A program made the translations under genes and the position numbers. Source: Streptomyces sp. DH-12 (GTDB lineage: Bacteria > Actinomycetota > Actinomycetes > Streptomycetales > Streptomycetaceae). From it: a stretch of 64,000 bases of DNA. The DNA lies in assembly GCF_002899455.1 (NCBI RefSeq), contig NZ_PPFB01000001.1, positions 5,803,001-5,867,000 of the forward strand, read 5' to 3'. A model generated the notes under the pieces. The model ran no database searches. It was not told the DNA's origin and was given only the letters and a program-made list of their open reading frames with translations. Below are positions 32,428-40,099 of this stretch, piece after piece. Position 1 is the first letter of the stretch; each line of letters starts with the position of its first letter.

Positions 32428-32934
32428 TCAGAAGGCGAACGGCCCGATGCGGTACAGAACCTCGGGGTCGTGCGGTCCGTCGGGGAACTGTCCGGTGTCG
32501 AACAGCACCTCGCGCTCCAGCAGGGCGCCGTGACGCTCCGCGAACGCGGTGAACAGGCGCTCGGAGGCCGTGTTGCCGGGAGCGATGGTGGTCTCCACGG
32601 TGTCCACGCCGTGCTCCGCGGCGGTCCGGGCGGCCAGTCCGTCGAGCAGGGCGGCGGCCAGGCCGCGGCTGCGGTGCGACGCGTCGACGGCGACCTGCCA
32701 GACCAGCAGGGTGCGCGGGCTCTCCGGGCGGAGGTAGCCGGTGATGAAGCCCACCGGCTCTCCGCGCTCGTCGCGAGCGACGGCCGAGGTGGCGGCGAAG
32801 TCACGGCACCACAGCAGATAGCTGTACGACGAGTTCAGGTCGAGGACCTTCGAGTCCCTGGCTATCCGCCACAGCACGGCTCCGTCCGCCACGGTCGGGC
32901 GGTCGATTTGCAGGTCTGCTTGTGCGGCAGTCAT
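32428..32934 (-). CDS. ectA: L-2,4-diaminobutyrate acetyltransferase
   Basis: A 168-residue GNAT enzyme that N-gamma-acetylates diaminobutyrate with acetyl-CoA. It shows IDRPTVADGAVLWRIARDS, LDLNSSYSYLLWCRDFAATS (the substrate-binding DLNSxYxY block typical of EctA), VWQVAVDASHRSRGLAAALL (acetyl-CoA loop) and TIAPGNTASERLF. The ATG at 32934 is chosen because it gives the family length; a frame open further upstream runs through the regulatory palindrome. No ribosome site precedes it, suggesting a very short leader. First gene of ectABCD. Confidence 0.95.
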   Translation of the reverse strand: MTAAQADLQIDRPTVADGAVLWRIARDSKVLDLNSSYSYLLWCRDFAATSAVARDERGEPVGFITGYLRPESPRTLLVWQVAVDASHRSRGLAAALLDGLAARTAAEHGVDTVETTIAPGNTASERLFTAFAERHGALLEREVLFDTGQFPDGPHDPEVLYRIGPFAF

Positions 32935-32939
32935 GCGAA

Positions 32940-32963
32940 TTGAACTTACCCAGGTAAATTCAA
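32940..32963. promoter_or_regulatory. Operator-like palindrome at the ectA start
   Basis: TTGAACTTACC (32940-32950), CA, then GGTAAATTCAA (32953-32963): 11-bp arms with one mismatch. It ends 5 bp before the ectA start codon, where a ribosome site would normally be. It may be a repressor operator covering the transcription start or a 5'-end hairpin. Confidence 0.7.
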
Positions 32964-33098
32964 AATTGCATCGTCCTGCGGGGTTACGTACGAGCGCGAG
33001 ATGTGTTATCGCGCGAGCGGACGGGTCCGCGCGAGAGGTCGGTGAAATGCACCGATATGTACGGAGTGAATCGGGGTGAATCGGGCGCGATGTGGAAC

Positions 33099-33127
33099 CG
33101 GTCACATCTGTGTAACTCTCGTGACCG
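33099..33127. promoter_or_regulatory. Inverted repeat, possible GlnR-type box
   Basis: CGGTCAC (33099-33105) and GTGACCG (33121-33127) form 7-bp arms 15 bp apart. Within it GTCAC-N6-GTAAC (33101-33116) resembles one GlnR a/b-site pair; GlnR repression of ectoine genes has been described in S. coelicolor. Assignment is tentative. Confidence 0.35.
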
Positions 33128-33261
33128 CGCTCGGAATCGTCCGGTAGCCGCTCCCTGGATCGGGGTGTTTAGGGTCCGGAGAAGCGGGCAGAAGAAGACG
33201 GGAAGCCACTCCGCAGAGTAATAGGGAAATAAGCCGGATAATGTCGCGGGAGTATCTGTGT

Positions 33262-33282
33262 GTGGGATTTCGATAATCCCAC
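33262..33282 (-). terminator. Hairpin after the DinB gene
   Basis: GTGGGATT (33262-33269) and AATCCCAC (33275-33282) form an 8-bp stem with loop TCGAT, directly downstream of the dinB stop on the minus strand. Confidence 0.6.
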
Positions 33283-33287
33283 GGAAT

Positions 33288-33833
33288 TCACGCGCCCGTC
33301 ACTCCGTCGATGCGTTCCCGCAAGAGATCGGCGTGCCCGTTATGGCGCGCGTACTCCTCGATCATGTGGATCAGCACCCAGCGCAGGCCGACCTCCGTGC
33401 CGACCAGGGGGCCGGCGGCGATCCGCCCGGTGGAGTCCAGGGAGCGCCCGGCGCACAGCTCCCGCCCACGGGCGATCTCCCGCCGCCACACGGCGAGCGC
33501 CTCGTCCATCCCCTGCGCGGGCTCCAGCGCGGACCCGGTCCCGTCCTCGTACGCCGCCGGCACGTCCTGACCGGCGGCGATCCGCTGGAACCAGTTCCGC
33601 TCCACCTCCGCCATGTGCCGCACCAGCCCCAGCAGCGTCAGCCGCGACGGCTCGACCGCCGCGACCCGCACCTGCGCGTCGTCCAGGCCCGCGCACTTCA
33701 GCGCGAGCGTCGACCGGTGGTGGTCGAGCCAGCTTTCGAGCATGGCCCGCTCGTCCCCGGTGAACCGGGGGACGGGCCGCCCGTCGGGGAGACGCGGAGG
33801 CGTGGGCACGGACGAGGAGGCGTCAGCACACAT
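33288..33833 (-). CDS. DinB-family (DUF664) protein
   Basis: A 181-residue four-helix protein of the DinB/DUF664 group. Likely metal histidines are in ESWLDHHRSTL (about 33-43), LVRHMAEVERNWFQR (about 70-84) and the closing helix IEEYARHNGHADLLRERIDG (about 159-178). Actinobacterial relatives include mycothiol-dependent transferases, but a specific reaction cannot be assigned. It is monocistronic, with an 8-bp inverted repeat (TGACACGG/CCGTGTCA, 33844-33866) right before the start codon. Confidence 0.88.
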   Translation of the reverse strand: MCADASSSVPTPPRLPDGRPVPRFTGDERAMLESWLDHHRSTLALKCAGLDDAQVRVAAVEPSRLTLLGLVRHMAEVERNWFQRIAAGQDVPAAYEDGTGSALEPAQGMDEALAVWRREIARGRELCAGRSLDSTGRIAAGPLVGTEVGLRWVLIHMIEEYARHNGHADLLRERIDGVTGA

Positions 33834-33924
33834 GCGGGGAGCATGACACGGGGGCGGGCCGTGTCACCCGGTCCACCGGACGGTCCCGGCCACGGGCAGT
33901 CGCCCTGCCGTCCCTCGGGCCGCA

Positions 33925-34014
33925 CGTCGGCCGCTCCGGCCTTCGCAGGCCACGCGTCAGTCGCTCCGGGCTTTCCTGGCCGCGCGTCGGCCGCCCCGCC
34001 CTTCCCGAGCCGGC
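33925..34014. repeat. Three imperfect 30-bp tandem repeats
   Basis: Units at 33925-33954, 33955-33984 and 33985-34014 each begin CGTC(G/A)G(C/T)CGC(T/C)CCG and share the same spacing of C/T-rich and GCC-rich blocks. They lie between the dinB start and the 3' end of the aminotransferase gene. Confidence 0.7.
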
Positions 34015-34045
34015 GGGGCACTCTCCCCGCCGGCCACGGCTCCGC

Positions 34046-35167
34046 CTACCGCCAGGCCCGTTCCGCCGCCGTGAGGGCCGCGGGCAGGTCGACGGACAGC
34101 CCCGCGTCCGCCAGGGCCGTCGCCACGGCGGTGAGGCAGGCGCGGACCGTGTGCCGGGTCGCGTCGGGGCCGTAGTGGTTGACGCGGATCATCTCGCGCG
34201 ACAGGGCGCCGCCGCCCGCCGCGAGGGGGAGGTCCGGATCGGCGGCCAGGGCGCGGGCGACCAGGTCCGAGGCGGTGACGCCGGAGGGCGCCCGCAGGGT
34301 CGTCGCGACGGGCGCCGCGTCCCCCGCGTCGTGGACGTACGGCGCGATCCCGCCGCCGAGCGCCAGCGCGCCCGCCCGGGCCGCGGCGGCCGCCGCGGCG
34401 TGCCGCGCCATCACCGTCTCCAGGCCCTCCGCCTCGATCCGCTCCACGCACGCCTCCAGCGCGAGCATCTCCAGCTGCGCCGGGGCGTGCAGCAGGGCCT
34501 TGCGGCCGCCGTCGATCCACCGCTCCTTCCAGTCGAGGAGGGAGAGGTAGGAGCGGCGCGGGGCGTTCGGGTTCGCCGCCATCCGGGCCCAGGCCCGCTC
34601 GCTCACCGAGACCGCCGAGACCCCGGCGGGCCCGCCCATCGCCTTCTGCGCCCCGATGACGCAGAGGTCCACGCCCCACGCGTCCGGCAGCACCGGCTCC
34701 GCGCCCACCGAGGCGACCGCGTCCAGGTAGAACAGCGCGCCGTGCTCCCGGACCACCTCGCCGATCGCGGCGACCGGGTTGGTGTTGCCGGTGGCCGCCT
34801 CGGCGTGCACCAGCGACACGAAGTCGATCTCCGGGTGCTCCGCGAAGGCTTCCCGCACCTGCTCGGCGGTCACCGCCGTGTGGAACGGCACCGTCAGGTC
34901 GACGACGGTGGCGCCGCAGTCCCGCAGCCAGTCGCCGAAGGTCTGCCCGTAGGGGCCGGTGATGACGTTCAGCGCGGTCGTCCCGGGCCCGGCCGCCGCA
35001 CGGATCGCGCCCTCCAGCGGCAGCAGCGCCTCGCCCTGGGTGATCACCACGTCCTGCCCGGTGCCCAGCAGCCGTGCCACCCGGTCCTCGATCGAGGCGA
35101 AGCGCGCGGCGCTCAGCGGGGGCAGGTCGAGGAGGAGGTTCGTCACGGCTGTGCTCTCTTTGCTCAT
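34046..35167 (-). CDS. Class V aminotransferase, alanine-glyoxylate type
   Basis: A 373-residue PLP enzyme. It shows ALNVITGPYGQTFGDWL (residues 65-81), the substrate loop SLVHAEAATGNTNPV, cofactor Asp in LFYLDAVASVGAEPV, the PLP lysine in CVIGAQKAMGGPAGVS, and MIRVNHYGPDATRHTVRACL at the C-terminus. This is the alanine-glyoxylate / serine-pyruvate aminotransferase pattern. It is divergent from the amino-acid ABC transporter that follows, so it may act on the imported amino acid (inference). Start by AGCATG at 35167; an internal GTG eight codons later is possible. Confidence 0.88.
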   Translation of the reverse strand: MSKESTAVTNLLLDLPPLSAARFASIEDRVARLLGTGQDVVITQGEALLPLEGAIRAAAGPGTTALNVITGPYGQTFGDWLRDCGATVVDLTVPFHTAVTAEQVREAFAEHPEIDFVSLVHAEAATGNTNPVAAIGEVVREHGALFYLDAVASVGAEPVLPDAWGVDLCVIGAQKAMGGPAGVSAVSVSERAWARMAANPNAPRRSYLSLLDWKERWIDGGRKALLHAPAQLEMLALEACVERIEAEGLETVMARHAAAAAAARAGALALGGGIAPYVHDAGDAAPVATTLRAPSGVTASDLVARALAADPDLPLAAGGGALSREMIRVNHYGPDATRHTVRACLTAVATALADAGLSVDLPAALTAAERAWR

Positions 35168-35251
35168 GCTTCACGGCAGCGCGGGTAGGTACGACGACGT
35201 CGAGGGTAAACCTTCGGCGGACGGTTCCGTTCCCCCCGACAGGAGGCCTCC

Positions 35252-36103
35252 GTGAAGACGCTTCTCGGCCGCAGGACCCGGGTCCTGGCCGCCACCACCG
35301 CGACGGCCGGGATGATCCTCCTCGCCGCCTGCACCTCCACCGACGACGGGGGCGGCGGCTCCACGACCGCGGCCGGCGGGGTCGAGCTCGTCAAGGCGGG
35401 GCAGCTCACCACCTGCACGCACCTGCCGTACCCGCCGTTCCAGTCGGAGATCGACGGCGAGGTGCAGGGCTTCGACGTGGCCCTGATCGACCTGGTCGCC
35501 GACGACCTCGGGGTGAAGCAGCAGATCCTCGACACGCCGTTCGAGAACTTCAAGACCGGCGCCTTCCTCAACTCGGGCGAGTGCGACCTGGCCGCGGCCG
35601 GGATGACCATCACCGAGGAGCGGAAGAAGAACGTCGACTTCTCCGACCCGTACTTCAACGCCACTCAGGCCCTCCTCGTCGACAAGGACAGCGGCGTCGG
35701 CTCCCTCGCCGACGTCAAGGCGGGGAACGTCAAGCTGGGCGCCCAGGCGCAGACCACCGGGGAGGACCACGTGAAGGGCGAGGGCTTCGACCCGGTGTCC
35801 TTCGAGTCCTCCGACGCCGTCCTCAACGGCCTGCGCACCGGCCAGGTCGAGGCCGTCGTCATCGACTACCCCGTCGTCCAGGGCTGGCTGAAGGACGAGG
35901 CCAACGCCGACGCCTTCACGGTCGCCGAGCAGATCGACACCGGCGAGCAGTACGGCTTCACCGTGAAGAAGGGCAACACCGCCCTGCGCGAGGCCGTGAA
36001 CAAGGCCCTCGCGGACGCCAAGGCCGACGGCACCTACAAGAAGCTGTACGAGCGGTGGATCGGCCCGTACGACGAGTCCGCCGCCTCCCCGGCCGCGTCC
36101 TGA
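35252..36103 (+). CDS. Polar amino acid ABC transporter binding lipoprotein
   Basis: A 283-residue family-3 solute-binding protein. The lipobox is LLAAC (Cys27), followed by a Gly/Thr linker. TCTHLPYPPFQSEIDGEVQGFDVALIDLVADDLG (about 53-86) is the standard amino-acid-binding entry, and AAAGMTITEERKKNVDFSDPYF the following block. It is anchored outside the membrane. AGGAGGC precedes the GTG start. The permease gene starts 4 nt after its stop. Specificity cannot be deduced, though cystine- and glutamine-type relatives look alike. Confidence 0.92.
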   Translation: MKTLLGRRTRVLAATTATAGMILLAACTSTDDGGGGSTTAAGGVELVKAGQLTTCTHLPYPPFQSEIDGEVQGFDVALIDLVADDLGVKQQILDTPFENFKTGAFLNSGECDLAAAGMTITEERKKNVDFSDPYFNATQALLVDKDSGVGSLADVKAGNVKLGAQAQTTGEDHVKGEGFDPVSFESSDAVLNGLRTGQVEAVVIDYPVVQGWLKDEANADAFTVAEQIDTGEQYGFTVKKGNTALREAVNKALADAKADGTYKKLYERWIGPYDESAASPAAS

Positions 36104-36107
36104 CCCC

Positions 36108-36944
36108 ATGGCCGACACGGAGAAGACGCCCGTCCCGCCCAGGCGGAAGGGCCTGACCCGGCGCCAGAAGCGCGGCATCTCGCGCGGCATCCAGTACGCC
36201 GTGTTCGTCGCGGCCGTGATCGCCTTCGGGGTCACGGCCGACTGGGGCCGGCTGCAGAACCAGTTCGCGCAGATCGACATCGCCGAGCGGATGTTCCCCG
36301 AGATCATCACGCTGGCGCTGAAGAACACCGTGCTCTACACGGTGACCGGCTTCGGCGTCGGGCTCGCGCTCGGCATGGTGATCGCCCTGATGCGGCTGTC
36401 GTCCGTCGGCCCCTACCGCTGGCTGGCCGGCGTCTACATCGAGATCTTCCGCGGCCTGCCCGCCCTGCTGATCTTCATCTTCATCGGCGTCGCCGTCCCG
36501 CTCGCCTTCCCCGGCACGGAGATCATCGGCGGGACGTACGGCAAGGTCGCCCTCGCGCTCGGCCTGGTCGCCGCCGCCTACATGGCGGAGACGATCCGGG
36601 CCGGCATCCAGGCCGTGCCCAAGGGGCAGATGGAGGCGGCCCGCTCGCTGGGCTTCTCGCCCGGCCGCGCCATGGTGTCGATCATCATCCCGCAGGCCTT
36701 CCGGATCATCCTGCCGCCGCTCACCAACGAGCTGGTCCTGCTGTTCAAGGACTCCTCGCTGGTGCTGTTCCTCGGCGTCACCCTGGAGGAGCGCGAACTG
36801 TCCAAGTACGGCCGCGACCTGGCCAGCCAGACCGCCAACTCCACGCCCATCCTGGTGGCCGGCCTGTGCTACCTGCTGATCACCATCCCGCTCGGCTTCG
36901 TCGTGCGCCGCATGGAGGCCAAGGCCCAGGAGGCCGTCCGGTGA
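36108..36944 (+). CDS. Polar amino acid ABC transporter permease
   Basis: A 278-residue permease of the His/Glu/Gln type. An N-terminal basic segment and first helix (YAVFVAAVIAFGVTADW) precede the transport core starting LALKNTVLYTVTGFGVGLALGMVIAL. The EAA coupling loop is GQMEAARSLGFSPGRAMVSIIIPQAFR (about residues 178-204). Only one permease is encoded, so it probably works as a homodimer. The last 4 nt overlap the ATPase gene. Confidence 0.93.
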   Translation: MADTEKTPVPPRRKGLTRRQKRGISRGIQYAVFVAAVIAFGVTADWGRLQNQFAQIDIAERMFPEIITLALKNTVLYTVTGFGVGLALGMVIALMRLSSVGPYRWLAGVYIEIFRGLPALLIFIFIGVAVPLAFPGTEIIGGTYGKVALALGLVAAAYMAETIRAGIQAVPKGQMEAARSLGFSPGRAMVSIIIPQAFRIILPPLTNELVLLFKDSSLVLFLGVTLEERELSKYGRDLASQTANSTPILVAGLCYLLITIPLGFVVRRMEAKAQEAVR

Positions 36945-37732
36945 GCCGCCCCGAGATCCGCGTCAGCGGCCTGCACAAGTCGTTCGGCGACAACCACGTG
37001 CTGCGCGGCATCGACCTGGAGATCGGCCAGGGCGACGTCGTCTGCGTCATCGGTCCGTCCGGGTCCGGCAAGTCCACCCTGCTGCGCTGCGTGAACCTCC
37101 TGGAGGAGCCCAGCGAGGGCCAGGTGTTCGTCGGCGGCATCGAGCTGACCGACCCGGACGTCGACATCGACGCCGTACGCCGCCGCATCGGCATGGTGTT
37201 CCAGCAGTTCAACCTGTTCCCGCACCTGACCGTGACGGAGAACCTCACGCTGCCGCAGCGCCGGGTGCTCGGGCGCGGCAAGGCACAGGCCGCGAAGGTC
37301 GCCGCCGAGAACCTGCGGCGCGTGGGCCTCGCGGAGAAGGCGGACGCCTACCCGTCCTCCCTCTCCGGCGGCCAGCAGCAGCGCGTCGCCATCGCCCGCG
37401 CCCTCGCCATGGGCCCCGAGGTGATGCTGTTCGACGAGCCGACCTCCGCGCTCGACCCCGAACTGGTCGGCGACGTCCTCGCGGTGATGCGGATGCTCGC
37501 CGACGAGGGCATGACGATGATGGTCGTCACCCACGAGATGACCTTCGCCCGCGAGGTCGCCGACCGGGTGGTCTTCATGGACGGCGGCGTGATCGTCGAG
37601 GACGGCAGCCCCGAGCGGGTCATCGGCGCGCCGCGGCACGAGCGCACCCGCCACTTCCTCTCCCGGCTGCTCGACCCCGCCATGGCGGAGGTCGAGGAGG
37701 AGACCCCGGACCAGGCGGGGAGGTCCGGCTGA
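36941..37732 (+). CDS. Polar amino acid ABC transporter ATPase
   Basis: A 263-residue ABC ATPase. Walker A is GPSGSGKST (residues 38-46), Q-loop FQQFNLFPHLTV, signature LSGGQQQRVAIARAL, Walker B VMLFDEPTSALDP and the switch His in VTHEM. It belongs to the GlnQ/HisP group. The GTG at 36941 overlaps the permease stop. It energises the importer encoded by the two preceding genes. Confidence 0.95.
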   Translation: MSRPEIRVSGLHKSFGDNHVLRGIDLEIGQGDVVCVIGPSGSGKSTLLRCVNLLEEPSEGQVFVGGIELTDPDVDIDAVRRRIGMVFQQFNLFPHLTVTENLTLPQRRVLGRGKAQAAKVAAENLRRVGLAEKADAYPSSLSGGQQQRVAIARALAMGPEVMLFDEPTSALDPELVGDVLAVMRMLADEGMTMMVVTHEMTFAREVADRVVFMDGGVIVEDGSPERVIGAPRHERTRHFLSRLLDPAMAEVEEETPDQAGRSG

Positions 37733-37740
37733 CGCACAAC

Positions 37741-37746
37741 TAGGGT
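37741..37746 (+). promoter_or_regulatory. Minus-10 element of a leaderless gene
   Basis: TAGGGT at 37741-37746 is followed after 7 nt by the ATG of the amidohydrolase gene, and no ribosome site is present. This is the usual arrangement of leaderless Streptomyces transcripts. Confidence 0.6.
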
Positions 37747-37753
37747 GCGCTCC

Positions 37754-38845
37754 ATGAGCGAACGCGCGGTGCTGCACGTGAAGGGACGGATCCTCGTCGG
37801 CCCGGACGAGGTCCGCGACGAACTCTGGGTGGTCGACGGGCGCATCTCCTACGACCGTCCCGCCGGGGCCCGTGACATCCGGACCGTCGACGGCTGGGTG
37901 CTGCCCGGACTGGTCGACGCCCACTGCCACGTGGGCCTCGACCGGCACGGCGCCGTCCCCGAGGACGTCGCGGAGAAGCAGGCCCTCACCGACCGGGACG
38001 CCGGCGCGCTGCTGCTGCGCGACGCCGGCTCGCCGTCCGACACCCGCTGGACCGACGAGCGCGAGGACCTCCCGAAGATCATCCGGGCGGGCCGGCACAT
38101 CGCCCGCACCCGCCGCTACATCCGGAACTACGCCTGGGAGGTCGAGCCCGACGACCTCGCGGCGTACGTCGCCCAGGAGGCCCGGCGCGGCGACGGGTGG
38201 GTCAAACTGGTCGGCGACTGGATCGACCGCGACCTGGGCGACCTGTCGGCCTGCTGGCCGCGGGGCGCCGTCGAGGCGGCGATCGCCGAGGCGCACCGGC
38301 TCGGCGCCCGCGTCACCGCCCACTGCTTCGCCGAGGACTCCCTGCGCGACCTGGTCGAGGCCGGCATCGACTGCGTCGAGCACGCCACCGGTCTGACCGA
38401 CGAGACGATCCCGCTGTTCGCCGAGCGGGGCGTGGCGATCGTCCCCACCCTGGTCAACATCGCCACGTTCCCCGCGCTCGCCGACGGCGGCGAGGCCAAG
38501 TTCCCGCGCTGGTCCGCCCACATGCGCCGGCTGCACGAGCGCCGCTACGACACCGTGCGCTCGGCGTACGACGCCGGCATCCCCGTCTTCGTCGGCACCG
38601 ACGCCGGCGGCGCCCTCCCGCACGGGCTCGCCGCCGAGGAGGTGGCGGAGCTCGCCAGGGCGGGCCTCCCGCCCGTCGAGGCCCTCGCGGCCGGCACCTG
38701 GAAGGCCAGGGCGTGGCTCGGCCGTCCCGGTCTCGAGGAGGGCGCCCCGGCCGACCTGGTGGTCTACGACGCCGACCCGCGCGCGGACCTCCGGGTGCTC
38801 ACCGATCCGCGCCGGGTGGTGCTGAACGGGCGCGTCGTCGCGTAG
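37754..38845 (+). CDS. Amidohydrolase, imidazolonepropionase-like
   Basis: A 363-residue metal-dependent hydrolase of the amidohydrolase superfamily. Metal ligands are visible: HCH in LPGLVDAHCHVGLD (about 51-64), a possible lysine ligand in WVKLVGDW, His in RVTAHCFAED and CVEHATGL, and the catalytic Asp in FVGTDAGGALPHGL. The C-terminus returns to the composite beta domain (APADLVVYDADPRADL). It resembles prolidase- and imidazolonepropionase-like enzymes; substrate unknown. It is probably leaderless, so the ATG at 37754 is preferred over the GTG at 37745. Confidence 0.87.
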   Translation: MSERAVLHVKGRILVGPDEVRDELWVVDGRISYDRPAGARDIRTVDGWVLPGLVDAHCHVGLDRHGAVPEDVAEKQALTDRDAGALLLRDAGSPSDTRWTDEREDLPKIIRAGRHIARTRRYIRNYAWEVEPDDLAAYVAQEARRGDGWVKLVGDWIDRDLGDLSACWPRGAVEAAIAEAHRLGARVTAHCFAEDSLRDLVEAGIDCVEHATGLTDETIPLFAERGVAIVPTLVNIATFPALADGGEAKFPRWSAHMRRLHERRYDTVRSAYDAGIPVFVGTDAGGALPHGLAAEEVAELARAGLPPVEALAAGTWKARAWLGRPGLEEGAPADLVVYDADPRADLRVLTDPRRVVLNGRVVA

Positions 38846-38999
38846 GACGCGCCCGCCGGTGGGGCCCCGGAGGGTGACGGCGGGGAACAGCCGTACCCCG
38901 TAAATCGAAAACGCTCTCCGGTCTTCCTCGAAGGGGTGAAGAGCCGCCGGATCGCTGACGGGGCGGCGAGGGCGCGGACATTCTTTCCGGGTCCCAGCA

Positions 39000-39974
39000 A
39001 TGTCCCATGGGGGTCCCACCACCTTGTACACCATCAACGTCCGTACGCCTGCCCGCCGTTGGTCCGCAGCCGCCGTGGCCTGCGCGCTCGCCGCGGGACC
39101 CGTCGTCCTCGCCGGTGCGGGGCCGTCGTACGCCACCGAGGGCCACGGCAGCGCGAGCGCCGCCGTCCTGCGCACCGGCCTCGACGTGTCCCTGCTCAAC
39201 AAGTCGGTGCGGGTCCCGCTCACCGTCTCCCTCAACGAGGTGCGGGCGCCGCAGAGCGCGCGGAAGACGTCCCTCACCGCCACCCTCGACGGCGTGAACG
39301 GCGGCAGGCCGTTCAGCGTGCTGCGCGCCGAGGCGGCCGACGCGACCGCGACCGTCGAGGGGGACAGGGCCGAGGCGTCCGCCACCCTCGCCGACGCCCG
39401 CCTGCACGTCCCCGGGCTGCCGCTGCTGTCGCTCGTCGAACTCGAGGCGGTCGGCTCCAAGGCGGTCTGCGAGGCGGGCAGGACCCCGCACGCCTCCGTC
39501 ACCCTGCCCGCCGCCGTCACCGTCCTCGGCAAGCGGGTCTCCCTGAGCTCCGGCGGCCCGGCGCACGTGGAGGCGCCGGGCGTGGGTTCGGTCCGGCTCG
39601 ACCTGTCCAGGACGGAGACGACCTCGTCCACGGCCACCGCCGTCGCCCTGAGGCTGGAGGTGTCGGTCGACCCGGGGGAGCTGAACGTGGCCGAGGTGGA
39701 GGGGCACCTCACGCTGGCCGAGTCCCGGTGCGAGACGCCGGCGTCGTCCGAGGAGGAGGCCCCGGAGGCCGCCGCCCCCGAGGCTCCCGGGAAGACCGAC
39801 GGCGCCCCCGCGAAGGAGGAGGCCGCCGTCGGACCCCAGGGCGCCCCCGCGGAGACCAGCCTCGCCGAAACGGGCGGCGACCCGGCGACCCCGTACGTGA
39901 CGGCCGGCGCGGTCGCGCTGCTCGCGGCGGGCGGCGGAGCGGTGTTCCTGTCCCGGAGGGGCCGCCGCACCTGA
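39000..39974 (+). CDS. SCO1860-family LAETG-anchored surface protein
   Basis: A 324-residue secreted, cell-wall-linked protein. A signal peptide spans about residues 15-45 (ARRWSAAAVACALAAGPVVLAGAGPSYA). The central beta-rich domain (about 48-250) has no known function and carries two Cys (VCEAG, RCETP). A Glu/Ala/Pro stalk leads to the sortase-type motif LAETGG, then a hydrophobic helix (VTAGAVALLAAGGGAVFL) and the basic tail SRRGRRT. In Streptomyces, class E sortases anchor LAXTG proteins, so it is probably displayed on hyphae. The start is uncertain: a TTG at 39024 is an alternative to the ATG at 39000. Confidence 0.85.
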   Translation: MSHGGPTTLYTINVRTPARRWSAAAVACALAAGPVVLAGAGPSYATEGHGSASAAVLRTGLDVSLLNKSVRVPLTVSLNEVRAPQSARKTSLTATLDGVNGGRPFSVLRAEAADATATVEGDRAEASATLADARLHVPGLPLLSLVELEAVGSKAVCEAGRTPHASVTLPAAVTVLGKRVSLSSGGPAHVEAPGVGSVRLDLSRTETTSSTATAVALRLEVSVDPGELNVAEVEGHLTLAESRCETPASSEEEAPEAAAPEAPGKTDGAPAKEEAAVGPQGAPAETSLAETGGDPATPYVTAGAVALLAAGGGAVFLSRRGRRT

Positions 39975-39983
39975 CCCGGAGCC

Positions 39984-40016
39984 GCCGGTCACGGAGGGGA
40001 CGCCCCCGTGACCGGC
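39984..40016. terminator. Terminator hairpin 1, convergent gap
   Basis: GCCGGTCACGG (39984-39994) and CCGTGACCGGC (40006-40016) form a perfect 11-bp stem with an 11-nt loop, right after the stop of the surface protein gene. Confidence 0.75.
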
Positions 40017-40040
40017 GCCCCGCTCCGTCCGGAACGCACC

Positions 40041-40075
40041 GGCCCCTCCGGGACCGTCACCGTCCCGGAGGGGCC
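40041..40075. terminator. Terminator hairpin 2, convergent gap
   Basis: GGCCCCTCCGGGAC (40041-40054) and its exact complement (40062-40075) make a 14-bp stem with a 7-nt loop, just downstream of cobC on the minus strand. Confidence 0.8.
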
Positions 40076-40099
40076 GCTCCGGGTCCGCGAAGGCGGCGG

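Larger units (their letters stand above)
32935..33287. promoter_or_regulatory. ectA upstream regulatory region
   Basis: A 353-bp, comparatively A/T-rich gap with no gene. It contains an operator-like palindrome at 32940-32963, a tandem 10-bp repeat GTGAATCGGG at 33066-33075 and 33076-33085, an inverted repeat at 33099-33127 and, at its far end, the dinB terminator. The density of elements fits the known strong osmotic and nitrogen control of ectoine genes. Confidence 0.6.

Noticed and set aside
33925..34014. Tandem repeats considered as a CRISPR array
   Set aside because: Repeats are contiguous without spacers and there are no cas genes.
33698..34021. Frame with 10-residue periodic repeats overlapping dinB
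   Set aside because: Periodicity comes from the 30-bp DNA repeats, and it overlaps a conserved gene in another frame.
38905..38918. AAAACGCTCTCC before the LAETG-protein gene, thought of as a LacI operator
   Set aside because: Not palindromic enough and no sugar gene follows.
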